Assembly (NCBI RefSeq): GCF_000243095.1
Contig: NZ_AHJE01000126.1
Span: forward strand, 1 to 64,000
Origin: Cupriavidus basilensis OR16
GTDB taxonomy: Bacteria; Pseudomonadota; Gammaproteobacteria; Burkholderiales; Burkholderiaceae
Length of the DNA stretch: 64,000 nt
Direction of reading: 5' to 3'
This document shows, piece after piece, positions 27,803-38,069 of this stretch (its first letter is position 1; every line of letters begins with the position of its first letter). The translations under genes and the position numbers were made by a program. The notes beneath the pieces are model-generated. The model was not told where the DNA came from, did no database searches, and saw only the letters and a list, made by a program, of their open reading frames with translations.

Positions 27803-27815
27803 AGGCTTGCATCGA

Positions 27816-29901
27816 TTAAGCCTTGATGGCAGCCAGCGCGGCGTTCAGCGTCTTGCTCGGACGCATCACCATGTCCAGCTTGGCGAAGTCGGGCTTGTAG
27901 TAGCCACCGATATCGGCTTCCTTGCCTTGCACGGCCGACAGCTCGCCAACGATGATCTGCTCGTTGTCGGTCAGTTGCTTGGCCAGCGGCGCGAACTGCG
28001 CTGCCAGGCCCGCGTCGTCGGTCTGTGCCGCCAGTTCCTGGGCCCAGTACATGGCCAGGTAGAACTGGCTGCCGCGGTTGTCCAGCTGACCGGTCTTGGG
28101 CGACGGGTTCTTGTTGTTGTCCAGCAGCTTGCCCGTGGCGGCGTCCAGCGTCTTGGCCAGGATCTTGGCCTTTTCGTTGCTGGTCTTGATGCCGAGTTCT
28201 TCCAGCGACACAGCCAGCGCCAGGAATTCACCCAGCGAATCCCAGCGCAGGTGGTTTTCTTCCACCAGTTGCTTGACGTGCTTGGGCGCCGAGCCGCCTG
28301 CGCCGGTTTCGTACATGCCGCCACCGGCCATCAGCGGGACAATGGACAGCATCTTGGCGCTGGTGCCCAGCTCCATGATCGGGAACAGGTCGGTCAGGTA
28401 ATCGCGCAGGATGTTGCCGGTCACCGAGATGGTGTCCAGGCCGCGGATGACGCGCTCCAGCGTGTAACGCATGGCGCGCACTTGCGACATGATCTCGATG
28501 TCCAGGCCGGTGGTGTCGTGATCCTTCAGATAGGTCTCGACCTTCTTGATCATCTCGGCTTCGTGCGGGCGGTACGGGTCCAGCCAGAAAATGGCGGGCA
28601 TGCCGGAGTTGCGCGCGCGCGTGACGGCCAGCTTGACCCAGTCGCGGATCGGCGCGTCCTTGACCTGGCACATGCGCCAGATGTCGCCTTCTTCCACGTT
28701 CTGCACCAGCAGCACGTCACCGGTGGCGATGTCGACGATGCGGGCTTCGCCGGCTTCGGGCACTTCAAAGGTCTTGTCGTGCGAGCCGTATTCCTCGGCT
28801 TGCTGAGCCATCAGGCCGACGTTGGGCACGGTGCCCATGGTGACCGGGTCGAAGTTGCCGTTGGTCTTGCAGAAGTTGATGATTTCCTGGTAGATGCGGG
28901 CAAACGTGCTTTCCGGGATCACGGCCTTGGTGTCCTTCGGACGGCCGTCGGCACCCCACATCTTGCCGCCGATGCGGATCATGGCCGGCATCGAGGCGTC
29001 CACGATCACATCGTTGGGCGCGTGCAGGTTCGAGATGCCCTTGGCCGAATCCACCATCGCCAGCTCCGGACGGTGTTCGTGGCAAGCGTGCATGTCGCGG
29101 ATGATCTCTTCGCGCTTGGAGCTCGGCAGGTCTTCCAGCTTGTCGTACAGGTTGACCAGGCCGTTGTTGACGTTCACTCTGCTCTTCGTAGAAGTCGCAC
29201 AGCGCCTTCTTGCTCATGAACATGCTGTCGATGATCTCGCCGTCCAGCAGCGACACCTTGGGCTTGAGCACGATGGTCTTGCCGCTCTTGGTGACCAACT
29301 CCATCTTGACGTCGCGGGCGCGGTCCAGGGTCATGGACTTTTCACCGTGATAGAAGTCGCCGTGCTTCATGTGCGCCACGTGGGTGCGCGAAGCCATGCT
29401 CCACTCACCCATGCTGTGCGGGTTCTTGCGGGCGTAGTTCTTGACGGCGGCGGGTGCGCGGCGGTCCGAGTTGCCTTCGCGCAGCACCGGGTTCACGGCG
29501 CTACCCAGGCACTTGGAATAGCGTTGGCGGATGGCCTTTTCGGCATCGGTCTTCGGGTCTTCCGGGAAATCCGGGACCTTGTAGCCCTTGGACTGCAGTT
29601 CCTTGATCGCGCTGACCAGCTGGTGCACGGAGGCGCTGATATTGGGCAGCTTGATGATATTGGTGTCCGGCAGCAGGGTCAGTCGGCCCAGCTCGGCCAG
29701 GTTGTCGGGCACGCGTTGTGCCTCGGTCAGGAATTCGGGGAATTCGCCCAGGATACGACCCGCCACCGAGATGTCGCTGGTCGTCACGTTGATGCCGGCC
29801 GGGGCGGTGAAGGTGCGGATGATGGGCAGGAAGGCACTGGTCGCCAGCAGCGGAGCTTCGTCGGTCAGCGTGTAAATGATGGTGGGTTGCTGGTTACTCA
29901 T
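27816..29901 (-). pseudogene. icd: Monomeric NADP-dependent isocitrate dehydrogenase, about 50 residues missing
   Basis: The TCA-cycle enzyme converting isocitrate to 2-oxoglutarate, of the large monomeric type (about 740 residues). The start at 29901 gives TIIYTLTDEAPLLATSAFLP, then SVNPVLR-type AVNPVLREGNSDRRAP and YHGEKSMTLDRARDVKMEL. The frame is lost after KALCDFYEEQ (junction about 29170). It resumes with VNVNNGLVNLYDKLEDLPSS and runs intact to the end at 27816. The stretch usually found between (LHLKATMMKVS..IVFGH) carries an active-site lysine and is absent. A bacterium of this type needs isocitrate dehydrogenase, so unless another copy exists this is most likely a sequence error. Confidence 0.88.
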
Positions 29902-30169
29902 TGCTTATCTCAGGATCAAGAAATAGGTTGGAGAACGCCACCGGCTGGGTCACAGCCCGGCAGGAATGCCCGAATTTTGCCTGAATTTTCTCCAGGGGGG
30001 TCTGAACCACACGGGGTTTTTGCTTCGCAATCGCAAAATGCAAGTTTTGCGCGGCCGCAAGGCTTGCGGTGCGCGAAGCGTGAAGGAGGGGCCTATGCTG
30101 CGCCCATCTAGCCGGCCAACGGGCCTAATTGTGCCTAAAACCAGATAATCGGCGCAAAACAGGGCCGCG

Positions 30170-30388
30170 TTAGTCCCAAAGGCAGCGGAAGGCGGCAGCC
30201 GCGATCACAGGTACGGTGAGCACCAGCGGAATCGCAAAATACGGTACCTCGATATCTACGAGCCACTTGTAGACAAGCCAGGCAATGCCAGCCGCGAGCG
30301 TAACCAGGCCTACGAGCGCCGCGAGAACGTTCAGTACCGTGTCGGACGGGCGCCTGCGCGTCCGTTCCTTGGTGGAAAGCGCTTTCAT
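30170..30388 (-). CDS. Small two-segment inner-membrane protein
   Basis: 72 residues from the ATG at 30386-30388, with GGAG upstream. A basic N-terminus (MKALSTKERTRRRPSD) precedes two hydrophobic segments, about 20-42 (VLNVLAALVGLVTLAAGIAW) and 50-68 (FAIPLVLTVPVIAAAAF). The tail FRCLWD is short. No family was recognised. It stands alone between icd and the chaperone operon. Confidence 0.6.
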   Translation of the reverse strand: MKALSTKERTRRRPSDTVLNVLAALVGLVTLAAGIAWLVYKWLVDIEVPYFAIPLVLTVPVIAAAAFRCLWD

Positions 30389-30690
30389 CCCAACTCCAAT
30401 GCAGATCGCCACGGGCATTTGCTCTATTAAAGGCTACTCCGGCGCCCTGCGTAAGGGCAAGTATTGGCGCTTTGCGGGCCGCATTGGCCGAAACATGAGC
30501 GCCTTAGGGCAAAATACCGCCTTGAGCGGCCCGACCGGGCCCAAAGAACAAGATGCTGACGCGGCGAGCCCATACCTCCGCGCGCCCCGCCGTTGCGTTA
30601 CGGCAAGCGCGTGCGCTGCGGCAAGCCAGGCCTTGTACAGCATCGCAAGGGGACAGCTCGTCCTTCAACAGAGCACATCTGGAGCCATCG
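30389..30690. other. Intergenic region upstream of the DUF2760-Hsp70 operon
   Basis: About 300 bases without a supportable gene. It separates the divergent small membrane protein and the chaperone operon and should contain both promoters. I could not pick out a convincing heat-shock (sigma-32) promoter. Confidence 0.35.
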
Positions 30691-31281
30691 ATGACCGACT
30701 CGAACATGTCTTTCCTCGGCAGGATTTCTCTTGCCGTGGGCACGTTTTTCAACATCCTGGGCGACCGCGAGCTCGCCGCCGGCGTGCGGCGTCTGCGCGA
30801 TGGCAACCTCCCTGTGGCTGCGCCGGTCGCGGCACCCGTCGCCGCCCCCGTGGCGGCACCTGCCCCGCAGGCAGCGCCCGCGCCGCGCGAACTCAAGCAG
30901 GCGAGCCCTGAGGCGGCACTCCAGCTGCTGGGCCTGCTCCAGCGCGACGCGCGCTTTGTCGACTTTGTCGAGGAAGACATCGCCGGCTACTCCGACGCGC
31001 AGATCGGTGCCGCCGCCCGGCTGGTGCATGACGGCTGCCGCGCCGTGCTGCGCGAGCACTTCACCATCCGGCCCGTGCGCGAGGAAGCCGAGGGCAGCCG
31101 CGTGACGGTGCCCGACGGGTTCGATGCCACCGCCATCCGGCTGACCGGCAACGTGGTCGGCAGCGCGCCGTTCAACGGCAACATCAGCCACCGTGGCTGG
31201 CGCGCCGCCGAAGTCCGCCTGCCCCGGCTGGCGGAGCGCCATGACGCCACCGTGATCGCTCCGGCCGAGGTCGAGCTATGA
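30691..31281 (+). CDS. DUF2760 domain protein
   Basis: 196 residues from the ATG at 30691 (GGAG six bases before). The N-terminal segment (MSFLGRISLAVGTFFNILG) is followed by a flexible Ala-Pro linker with four VAAP repeats (42-57). The DUF2760 domain comes next: ALQLLGLLQRDARFVDFVEE, DIAGYSDAQIGAAARLVHDG and a C-terminal beta part (NGNISHRGWRAAEVRLPRL). Its function is not known. It overlaps the next gene by four bases (ATGA), so it is coupled to two Hsp70-type genes. The DUF2760-Hsp70-Hsp70 order recurs in proteobacteria, pointing to a dedicated partner of these chaperones. Confidence 0.85.
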   Translation: MTDSNMSFLGRISLAVGTFFNILGDRELAAGVRRLRDGNLPVAAPVAAPVAAPVAAPAPQAAPAPRELKQASPEAALQLLGLLQRDARFVDFVEEDIAGYSDAQIGAAARLVHDGCRAVLREHFTIRPVREEAEGSRVTVPDGFDATAIRLTGNVVGSAPFNGNISHRGWRAAEVRLPRLAERHDATVIAPAEVEL

Positions 31282-33073
31282 ACGGCCCGCGCTACGCGAT
31301 CGGCATCGACCTGGGCACGACGCACTGCGCCCTCTCCTATGTCGACCTCACCGCCAGTGACGGCGAAAAGACCACCCCGCCCTGCTGCCCTCGTTCCTCT
31401 ACCTGCCGCATCCGAGCGAGCTGGCCCCGGGCGACCTGGCCTTGCCATGGAACGCCGCGCGGGACTTCGCCGTGGGCGAGCTGGCGCGCAGCCGCGGCGC
31501 GGCCACGCCGATCCGGCTGGTATCGAGCGCGAAGAGCTGGCTGTGCCACCCCGGGGTAGACCGCCGTGCGGCGATCCTGCCGAACGATGCGCCGGCCGAA
31601 GTGCCGCGCGTGTCGCCGCTAGATACATCCGTACGCTATCTCTCGCATCTGCGCGAAGCGTGGGACCACGCACATCCCGAGGCCCCGTTCGGCGAGCAGG
31701 AAATCACCGTCACCATTCCCGCCTCGTTCGATCCGGCGGCACGGGAATTGACCGCAGAAGCCGCCGAAACCGCGGGCTATGCGCACATGACCCTGCTGGA
31801 AGAGCCCCAGGCGGCGCTCTATAGCTGGATCCAGAAGAGCGGCGGCCAGTGGCGCAAGCAGGTCAAGGTGGGCGACATCATCCTGGTGGTCGACGTGGGC
31901 GGCGGCACCACCGATCTCTCGCTGATCGCCGTGATCGAGCGCGAGGGCAACCTGGAACTGCACCGCGTCGCCGTGGGCGAACACATCCTGCTCGGCGGGG
32001 ACAACATGGATCTGGCGCTGGCCCACGTGGTGGCGCGCAAGCTCGCGGCCCAGGGCACGCAGGCCGATCCGTGGCAGCTGCGCGCGCTCACCTATGCCTG
32101 CCGCAGCGCCAAGGAAACACTGCTCAGCGACCCCACCACGGACGCGGTGCCGCTGGTCGTGCCGAGCCGCGGCTCCAAGCTGATCGGCGGCTCGATCCGC
32201 ACCGAACTGACCCGTGCGGAGCTCACCCAGATCATCCTGGACGGCTTTTTTCCGCAGGTGGAGGGCACAGCTCGCCCGCTGAACCGGGCCCGTGGCGGGC
32301 TGACGCAACTCGGCCTGCCGTACGCGCAGGACCCGGCCATCACGCGGCACCTGGCAGCATTCCTGGGCCGCCAGGTGGCGGCGCTCGCCGAGATCGAAGG
32401 CCTCGGCGGCACGCCCGCGCCAGGCGCCACCTTCCTGCATCCCACGGCCGTGCTGTTCAACGGCGGCGTGTTCAAGTCCGCCCTGCTGGTCGAGCGCATC
32501 CTGCTCACGCTCAACGGCTGGCTCGCCGCGGAAGGCGCAGCCCCCGCGCGGCTGCTCGAAGGCGCCGACCTGGACCTGGCCGTCGCACGCGGCGCCGCGT
32601 ATTACGGCTATGTGCGGCGCGGCCAAGGCGTGCGCATTCGCGGGGGCACCGCGCGTGCCTACTACATCGCCGTGGAATCGGCAATGCCCGCCATCCCCGG
32701 CTTCGAACCGCCCGTACAAGCACTGTGCGTGGCGCCCTTCGGCATGGAAGAAGGCACCGATGCCGCGCTGCCGGAACAGGAATTCGGGCTGGTGGTCGGC
32801 GAGCCCGTGCACTTCCGTTTCTTTGGCTCGTCGGTGCGACGCCAGGACCAGGTTGGCACCCTGCTCGACTTCTGGGCACCCGAGGACCTGCAGGAGCTGG
32901 ATGAAATCCAGGCCACGTTGCCCACCGAAGGACGCACGCCGGGCGAAGTCGTCCCGGTGAAGCTGCACGCCCGCGTTACCGAGGCCGGCACGCTCGAGCT
33001 GGAAGCCGTGCCGCGTGGCACCGGCGAGCGCTGGAAAGTCGAATTCGATGTGCGCGGCAACGCCAATGCCTGA
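31278..33073 (+). pseudogene. Hsp70-family (DnaK-like) protein, frameshifted near the N-terminus
   Basis: The start overlaps DUF2760 by four bases. The first phosphate loop is intact (YAIGIDLGTTHCALSYVDL), then the frame slips at about 31370-31385 after DGEKTT. It resumes as LLPSFLYLPHPSELAPGD and stays open to 33073. About 20 residues seem missing. Seen further on: SSAKSWLCHPGVDR, TIPASFDPAAREL, LLEEPQAALYSW, the second phosphate loop VDVGGGTTDLSLIAV, LLGGDNMDLALAH, and the adenosine motif VLFNGGVF. The C-terminus is short, with a beta domain (VVGEPVHFRFFGSSVRRQDQ). It is not canonical DnaK. It probably acts as an ATPase chaperone with its neighbour. Confidence 0.82.
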
Positions 33074-33082
33074 GTGCACTGC

Positions 33083-35697
33083 ATGAAGCGCTATAGCGTT
33101 GGCATTGACCTGGGCACGAGCAACACGGTCGTCGCCTATGGCGAGGCAGGATCAGAGGACATCCGCGTCTTCGACATCGATCAACTGGTGAGCCTGGGCG
33201 AGGTTGCCGCGCGCCCGCTGCTGCCGTCCGTGCGGTACCACGCGGCGCCGGGGGAGCTCAACGCGGACGACCTGCAGTTGCCGTGGCAGGCAGCCGGGGA
33301 CGCCGGCGGTGCGGATGCCAGCGCTGCGGGCCAGGTCGTCGTGGGCCGCCTCGCGCGCTCGCTGGGCGCGCAGGTGCCCGGCAGGCTGGTGGCCAGCGCC
33401 AAGAGCTGGCTGTCGCATGCATCGGTCGACCGCGTCGCGCCGATCCTGCCCTGGGGCGCCGCCGACGAGATCGGCAAAGTCTCGCCGGTCACCGCCAGCG
33501 CCAGCTACCTGGCACATGTGCGCGCGGCATGGAACCACCGTTTTCCGGATGCCCGGCTCGAAGACCAGGACGTGGTGCTCACCGTGCCCGCCTCGTTCGA
33601 TGAAGGCGCCCGCGCCCTCACGCTGGAGGCCGCGCGCATGGCGAGGCTGCCCGCGCTGCGCCTGCTGGAAGAGCCCCAGGCGGCGTTCTACGACTGGGTG
33701 TTCCATCATCGCGAAACGCTCGCGGCCGACCTGGCGCAAACGCGGCTGGTGCTGATCTGCGATGTGGGCGGCGGCACCACCGACCTGACCCTTATCAAGG
33801 TGGAGGTACAGGACGGCCAGCCGCAACTGACCCGGATTGGGGTTGGCAACCACCTGATGCTTGGCGGCGACAACATGGACCTCGCCCTGGCGCACCTGGT
33901 CGAGTCGCGCATCGCCACGGCGCATTCGCGCCTGTCTGCGGGCAGCCTGTCCCAGCTCGTCGAGCGTTGCCGCGCCGCCAAGGAGCAACTGCTCAGCGCG
34001 CAGGCGCCGGACTCGGTCGCGATCACGCTGCTCGGCGGCGGCTCCCGGCTGATCGGCGGGGCGCGTTCCGTCGAAGTGACCCGGCCGGAGATCGAGCAGA
34101 TCATCGTGGAAGGGTTTTTCCCCGCGGTTTCGAGCGGCGAGAAACCCGGGCGCTCACGCGGCGGCATCGTCGAGTTCGGCCTGCCCTATGCGGCCGACCC
34201 GGCGATCACCCGGCATATTGCGGCGTTCCTGGACCAGCATGCCGCCCAGTCACGCATGGCGCTCGCAAAGGACACCCCTGAGGCGCCGGACGGCGCGCCG
34301 CCGATGCCAGACACCCTGCTGCTCAACGGCGGCGTGTTCCGCGCCGGGGCGCTGACGGCGCGTTTGTCGAGCACGCTTGGCGGCTGGCGCCAGGCGCCCT
34401 TGCACGTGCTGCACAACGACAACCCCGACGTGGCGGTCGCGCGTGGCGCGGTAGCGTTCGCGCTCGCCCGCGCCGGGCATGCGCCGCGCATCGGCGGGGG
34501 CGGCCGGGCGAGCTGGCCGACCTTGCCAGCGGCGATTTTGTCCGTCTGCCGCCAATCGCCACCGTCGTGCAACCGCGCGGCGCCGGCGACGCGCGGGAGA
34601 CGCTGGTGCAACTCACCACGTCGCTCACCGAAGTCGGCACGCTGGAAGTGCACTGTAGCGAGATCGCCGATCCTTCGCAGCGCTGGCTGCTCGAATTCCA
34701 GCTGCGCGCGCAGGCTCCCGCAGCCGACACCGCCACGCACGCGCCGCATCCCTGCCTGCCACAAGCCGTCGAGTGCATCGACCGCACCTTTGGCGCCCGC
34801 TCGCAAGACGTTGGCCCCAAGGAAGTCAAGCGGCTGCGCGCGCAGCTTGAGCAGCTCCTGGGCGCACGCGACCAATGGGACAGCGCGTTGCTGCGCGCCC
34901 TGTTCGGCACGCTGTGGGAACGCGCGCGCCGCCGCCGCCGCACGGCGGATCATGAACGCCTCTGGCTCAACCTCGCCGGCTATTGCATGCGGCCGGGGTT
35001 CGGCTACCCGCTCGACGAATGGCGCGCCGGGCAACTCTGGACGCTGTTCGAGCAAGGGATCCAGTACGTCAACGAAAGCCAGATCTGGTCGGAGTGGTGG
35101 ACACTGTGGCGGCGCACCGCGGGCGGCCTGGACGCAGGCGCGCAGTTGCGCTTGCTGGACGATATCGCCTTCTACCTGCAGCCCCCGGGCACGGCGCGCT
35201 ACAAGCGCCCCGCCGGCCCCGCCAAGGCGGGCTACGCCGACATGGTGCGGCTCGCAGGATCGCTGGAACGCGTGCCGGTCGAGCGCAAGATCGAAGTCGC
35301 CGAGTGGCTGCTGGCCCGGCTCAAGAAGCCCTCTGAACACCATCAAAGCTGGTGGGCCGTGGGCCGCATCGGCGCGCGCCGGCCGTTCTATGGCAGCGCG
35401 CACAGCGTCGTGCCGCCAGAGGTTGGCGCACGATGGCTGGAGGCGATTCTTGCGCTCGACTGGAAGAAGGTCGAGCCGGGTGCGTTCGCCGCCGTCCAGA
35501 TCGCCCGCATGACAGGGGACCGGTCACGGGACCTGCCGCTGGAGATCCGCGCGCGCGTGGTCAGCCGGCTCGAGGCCGCCAACGCGCCACGCAGCTGGAT
35601 CGATATGGTGCGCGAAACGGTGGAACTCGATGAGGCGGATGAAGGCCGGGTCTTTGGCGAATCGCTGCCGGCGGGGTTGACGCTGATCATGGGGTAA
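33083..35697 (+). pseudogene. Large Hsp70-family protein with DUF3731-type C-terminus, frameshifted in the middle
   Basis: The ATG at 33083 starts KRYSVGIDLGTSNTVVAYG. The ATPase domain is complete (SSAKSWL-like ASAKSWLSHASVDR, VLTVPASFDEGARAL, LLEEPQAAFYDW, CDVGGGTTDLTLI, LGGDNMDLALAHLV, LLLNGGVFRAGAL). After HAPRIGGG the frame breaks (about 34500) and resumes one frame over as GELADLASGDFVRLPP. About 60 residues appear lost. The remaining 350 residues form a large helical C-terminal region (DVGPKEVKRLRAQLEQLLG, QIWSEWWTLWRRTAGG, SWWAVGRIGARRPFYGS), known in the family as DUF3731. It lies nine bases after the first Hsp70. Confidence 0.82.
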
Positions 35698-35751
35698 TCG
35701 CAGTCATCGTCATCGCCGTCGCCATCGTCGCGATGCGCTTGCCGCAATGCC

Positions 35752-36456
35752 CTAGCCGACCTCCGCGAATCTTCGCAGCGACTCAATATCCAGGATCTCG
35801 ATGGACCCGCGCGTGCGCTGCACCAGCCCCTGCGCCTCGAAATCCTTGAGTATCTGGTTGACCGTTTGCCGGGAGATCGACAACATCAAGCCGAGTTGCT
35901 CTTGCTGCACGTTGATCACCCGCTTGCTCAGGCCATGGCGCTCGCCGTAACCGCCGGCGATGGCCAGCAGGCGGCGCGCCAGCCTGACCGGCACAGGCAT
36001 CAGCACGGACGATTCAATCGCTTCGAATGCCAGCCGGAGCTTTTGCGCCATCAGCAAGCCAACCGCCTTCCAGTGCGCCGGGTTCTCCTCCAGGAACCGC
36101 ACCGCATCCTGCTGGCCGATATGGAGCAGCACCACATCGGTCTCGATCCAGGCATCGTGGGCCCGTGGCAAGGCATCGAACAGGGCGACCTCGCCGAACC
36201 ATTGCGGCGTTTCCGCGAAAGCCAGCAATGCCTCCTTGCCATCCGCGGAGGAACTGGTCATCCGGATGGCGCCCGCCACCACGAAGTAGAGGCCGTCCGC
36301 CGGGTCTCCATGCGTGAAAAGGCGCTGGCCCGCAGCCAGTGTCCTGACCTTTGCGTGCGCCACGATCCACCGTTGAAAGTCAGTGGCTAGACCGGCGAAC
36401 CATGCGCTGGATTTCAGGGCGGCGAGACGATCTTCGGGGGTAGATGACTTTGACAC
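35752..36456 (-). CDS. Crp/Fnr-family transcriptional regulator
   Basis: 234 residues. An N-terminal cyclic-nucleotide-binding beta barrel (VRTLAAGQRLFTHGDPADGL, YFVVAGAIRM, WFGEVALFDALPRAHDAW) joins a long dimer helix and a C-terminal winged helix (VINVQQEQLGLMLSISRQTV, NQILKDFEAQGLVQRTRGSI). The PRAHDAW loop lacks the Arg-Ser/Thr pair used by true CRP to hold cAMP, and there is no FNR cysteine cluster, so the ligand is unknown. It is divergent from the coq4-like gene, and the two may be linked in regulation. Confidence 0.88.
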   Translation of the reverse strand: MSKSSTPEDRLAALKSSAWFAGLATDFQRWIVAHAKVRTLAAGQRLFTHGDPADGLYFVVAGAIRMTSSSADGKEALLAFAETPQWFGEVALFDALPRAHDAWIETDVVLLHIGQQDAVRFLEENPAHWKAVGLLMAQKLRLAFEAIESSVLMPVPVRLARRLLAIAGGYGERHGLSKRVINVQQEQLGLMLSISRQTVNQILKDFEAQGLVQRTRGSIEILDIESLRRFAEVG

Positions 36457-36610
36457 AGCGCCAATCGTAGTCTTATGTCAGGAAGGCGACATTGTAGTCG
36501 GCCATTCCCTGCAAAGATCGCTCAATGCAATCAGGGCGCCTAGATGAAAACCCTGAAAGCACTGGCGGCTTCGCCATCCCGGCAACAACCCCGACAAGAG
36601 GAACGAGGCA

Positions 36611-37369
36611 ATGGACATAGCGACCTCCCCCGCTCTCTACAAGCGTGACTTTCCAGCCGCATTCCGTGCGATCCGCAAGTTGCTGGCCAACGGTGACGAC
36701 ACCACGCAGGTGTTTCTCATCATGCGCGCCCTCAATGGGCCGTCTGCGCCCAAGAACTACGCGCGGCTCCTGACGACCACGAGCGGACGGCGGCTGGCTT
36801 ATCTTCGCGTCGAACTGACGGAGCGCTTCTCCGACCCGGCGTTCATCGCCAGCTTCGCGGCCGGCACGCTCGGCGCGGCCTACCGCTCGTTCCTGGAGCA
36901 AACGGGCTACAGCGCCGCCGGACTTGCCACGATTTCAAACCTCAACAGCGAGCCGCTGGTCGAGGATCCCTACGCCTGGTTCGGCAGGCGAACCCGTGAC
37001 ATCCACGACATCTGGCATGTGCTCACCGGCTACAAGGCTAACGAGAACATGGGCGAAGCGGCGCTGGTGGCGTTCAGCTACGCGCAGACCGGCGCCCTCG
37101 GCTGGGCATTCATCGCCGTTGCTACCGCCTTGCAGAGCCTGCGCAAGACCGGCAACACTGCGTATTTCCGCGCCGTTGTCGAGGGCTATCGGCATGGACG
37201 CAAGGCGAAGTGGCTGATGGCCGAGGACTACGAGACGCTGCTGCATGAACCGCTCGAGGCAGCGCGCGCGCGGCTGGGCATTCTCGAGCCCGCGGTGTAC
37301 CACGCGGCCAGCAAGGCCGCGCAATGCCAGCCGCAGGGCGCGGCTTCGCAATCGCTATCTTCCGACTAA
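36611..37369 (+). CDS. Coq4-family protein (ubiquinone-biosynthesis-related)
   Basis: 252 residues from the ATG at 36611. Coq4 motifs: TSGRRLAYLRVELTERFSDP, then the metal-binding HDxxH pattern in RDIHDIWHVLTGYKANENMG (about 129-148), and helices such as YFRAVVEGYRHGRKAKWLM. In eukaryotes COQ4 acts on the C1 position of the ubiquinone ring precursor, and the histidine/aspartate motif binds a divalent metal. Bacterial homologues are widespread but poorly studied. It is transcribed divergently from a Crp/Fnr regulator, so oxygen- or redox-linked control is possible (inference). Confidence 0.85.
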   Translation: MDIATSPALYKRDFPAAFRAIRKLLANGDDTTQVFLIMRALNGPSAPKNYARLLTTTSGRRLAYLRVELTERFSDPAFIASFAAGTLGAAYRSFLEQTGYSAAGLATISNLNSEPLVEDPYAWFGRRTRDIHDIWHVLTGYKANENMGEAALVAFSYAQTGALGWAFIAVATALQSLRKTGNTAYFRAVVEGYRHGRKAKWLMAEDYETLLHEPLEAARARLGILEPAVYHAASKAAQCQPQGAASQSLSSD

Positions 37370-37622
37370 GTGCCGGGCGGACGCTGCCTGCGGGCCTATC
37401 GGGCGAATTTTGCATTTTGTCAGGGCGGTCCCACCCATCCACAAAAGTGGCATCCCGCATCCATCAATAATCGCTCGACAGGTTCAGCCCTGAGGGTTCA
37501 TTGCCGTTGTCCATTGTTTTGATTGCGGGTGTTTGGCACGCGCGAGCGGGAATGCTATGCTCCCATGCGTTTGCTGCCGTCGGCAACAAACGTCATTCAA
37601 CGAACACAAGACTCCATAATCC

Positions 37623-38069
37623 ATGGCTACCAAAGCAAATGCTGTCGTAAAGACCACCGCCAAGCCTGCCGCCAAGAAAGCGGCTCCGGCAAAGAAAGCG
37701 GCTCCGGCCAAAAAGGCGGCTCCGGCAACGAAGGCGGCTCCGGCAAAGAAAGTCGCAGCGGCCGCGCCGGCGGTGAAACCCCTGAAGGACACGTTCAACA
37801 AGTCCAGCCTGGTGGCCCACCTGGTGGCCCAGACGGAACTGGATGCCAAGACGGTCAAGACCGTGCTGGCGCATCTGGAAAACACCGTGCTGAGCGCGGT
37901 GCACAAGAAGGGCGCTGGCGAATTCACCCTGCCGGGCCTGCTCAAGGTCGTGGCCACCCAGGTTCCCGCCACCAAGAAGCGTTTCGGCAAGAACCCGTTC
38001 ACCGGCGAAGACCAATGGTTCGCAGCCAAGCCGGCATTGGACTTCGCCGCCGCGGTACGGCTGAAGTAA
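37623..38069 (+). CDS. HU-like nucleoid protein with histone-H1-like tail, C-terminus probably replaced
   Basis: 148 residues. Residues 1-52 form a Lys-Ala-Pro tail with KKAAPA-type repeats, as in bacterial H1-like proteins. Residues 55-135 are an HU-type DNA-binding domain (FNKSSLVAHLVAQTELDAKT, GEFTLPGLLKVVATQVPATK, the arm RFGKNPFTGEDQWFAAKPA). Such proteins bend or bundle DNA. After WFAAKPA the normal end (about 15 further basic residues) is not seen. The last ten residues LDFAAAVRLK are the antisense of a DUF1254-like gene that follows. This suggests a join at about 38035 with some sequence lost. Confidence 0.8.
   Translation: MATKANAVVKTTAKPAAKKAAPAKKAAPAKKAAPATKAAPAKKVAAAAPAVKPLKDTFNKSSLVAHLVAQTELDAKTVKTVLAHLENTVLSAVHKKGAGEFTLPGLLKVVATQVPATKKRFGKNPFTGEDQWFAAKPALDFAAAVRLK
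37676..37750 (+). repeat. 18-base tandem repeat encoding the KKAAPA tail
   Basis: Four near-identical 18-base units of the type GCGGCTCCGGCAAAGAAA lie inside the HU-like gene and differ at single positions. They encode the repeated Lys-Lys-Ala-Ala-Pro-Ala. Such arrays change length by slippage. Confidence 0.8.

Noticed and set aside
37676..37750. Possible CRISPR-like repeat array
   Set aside because: The 18-base units are contiguous without spacers and encode the KKAAPA tail.
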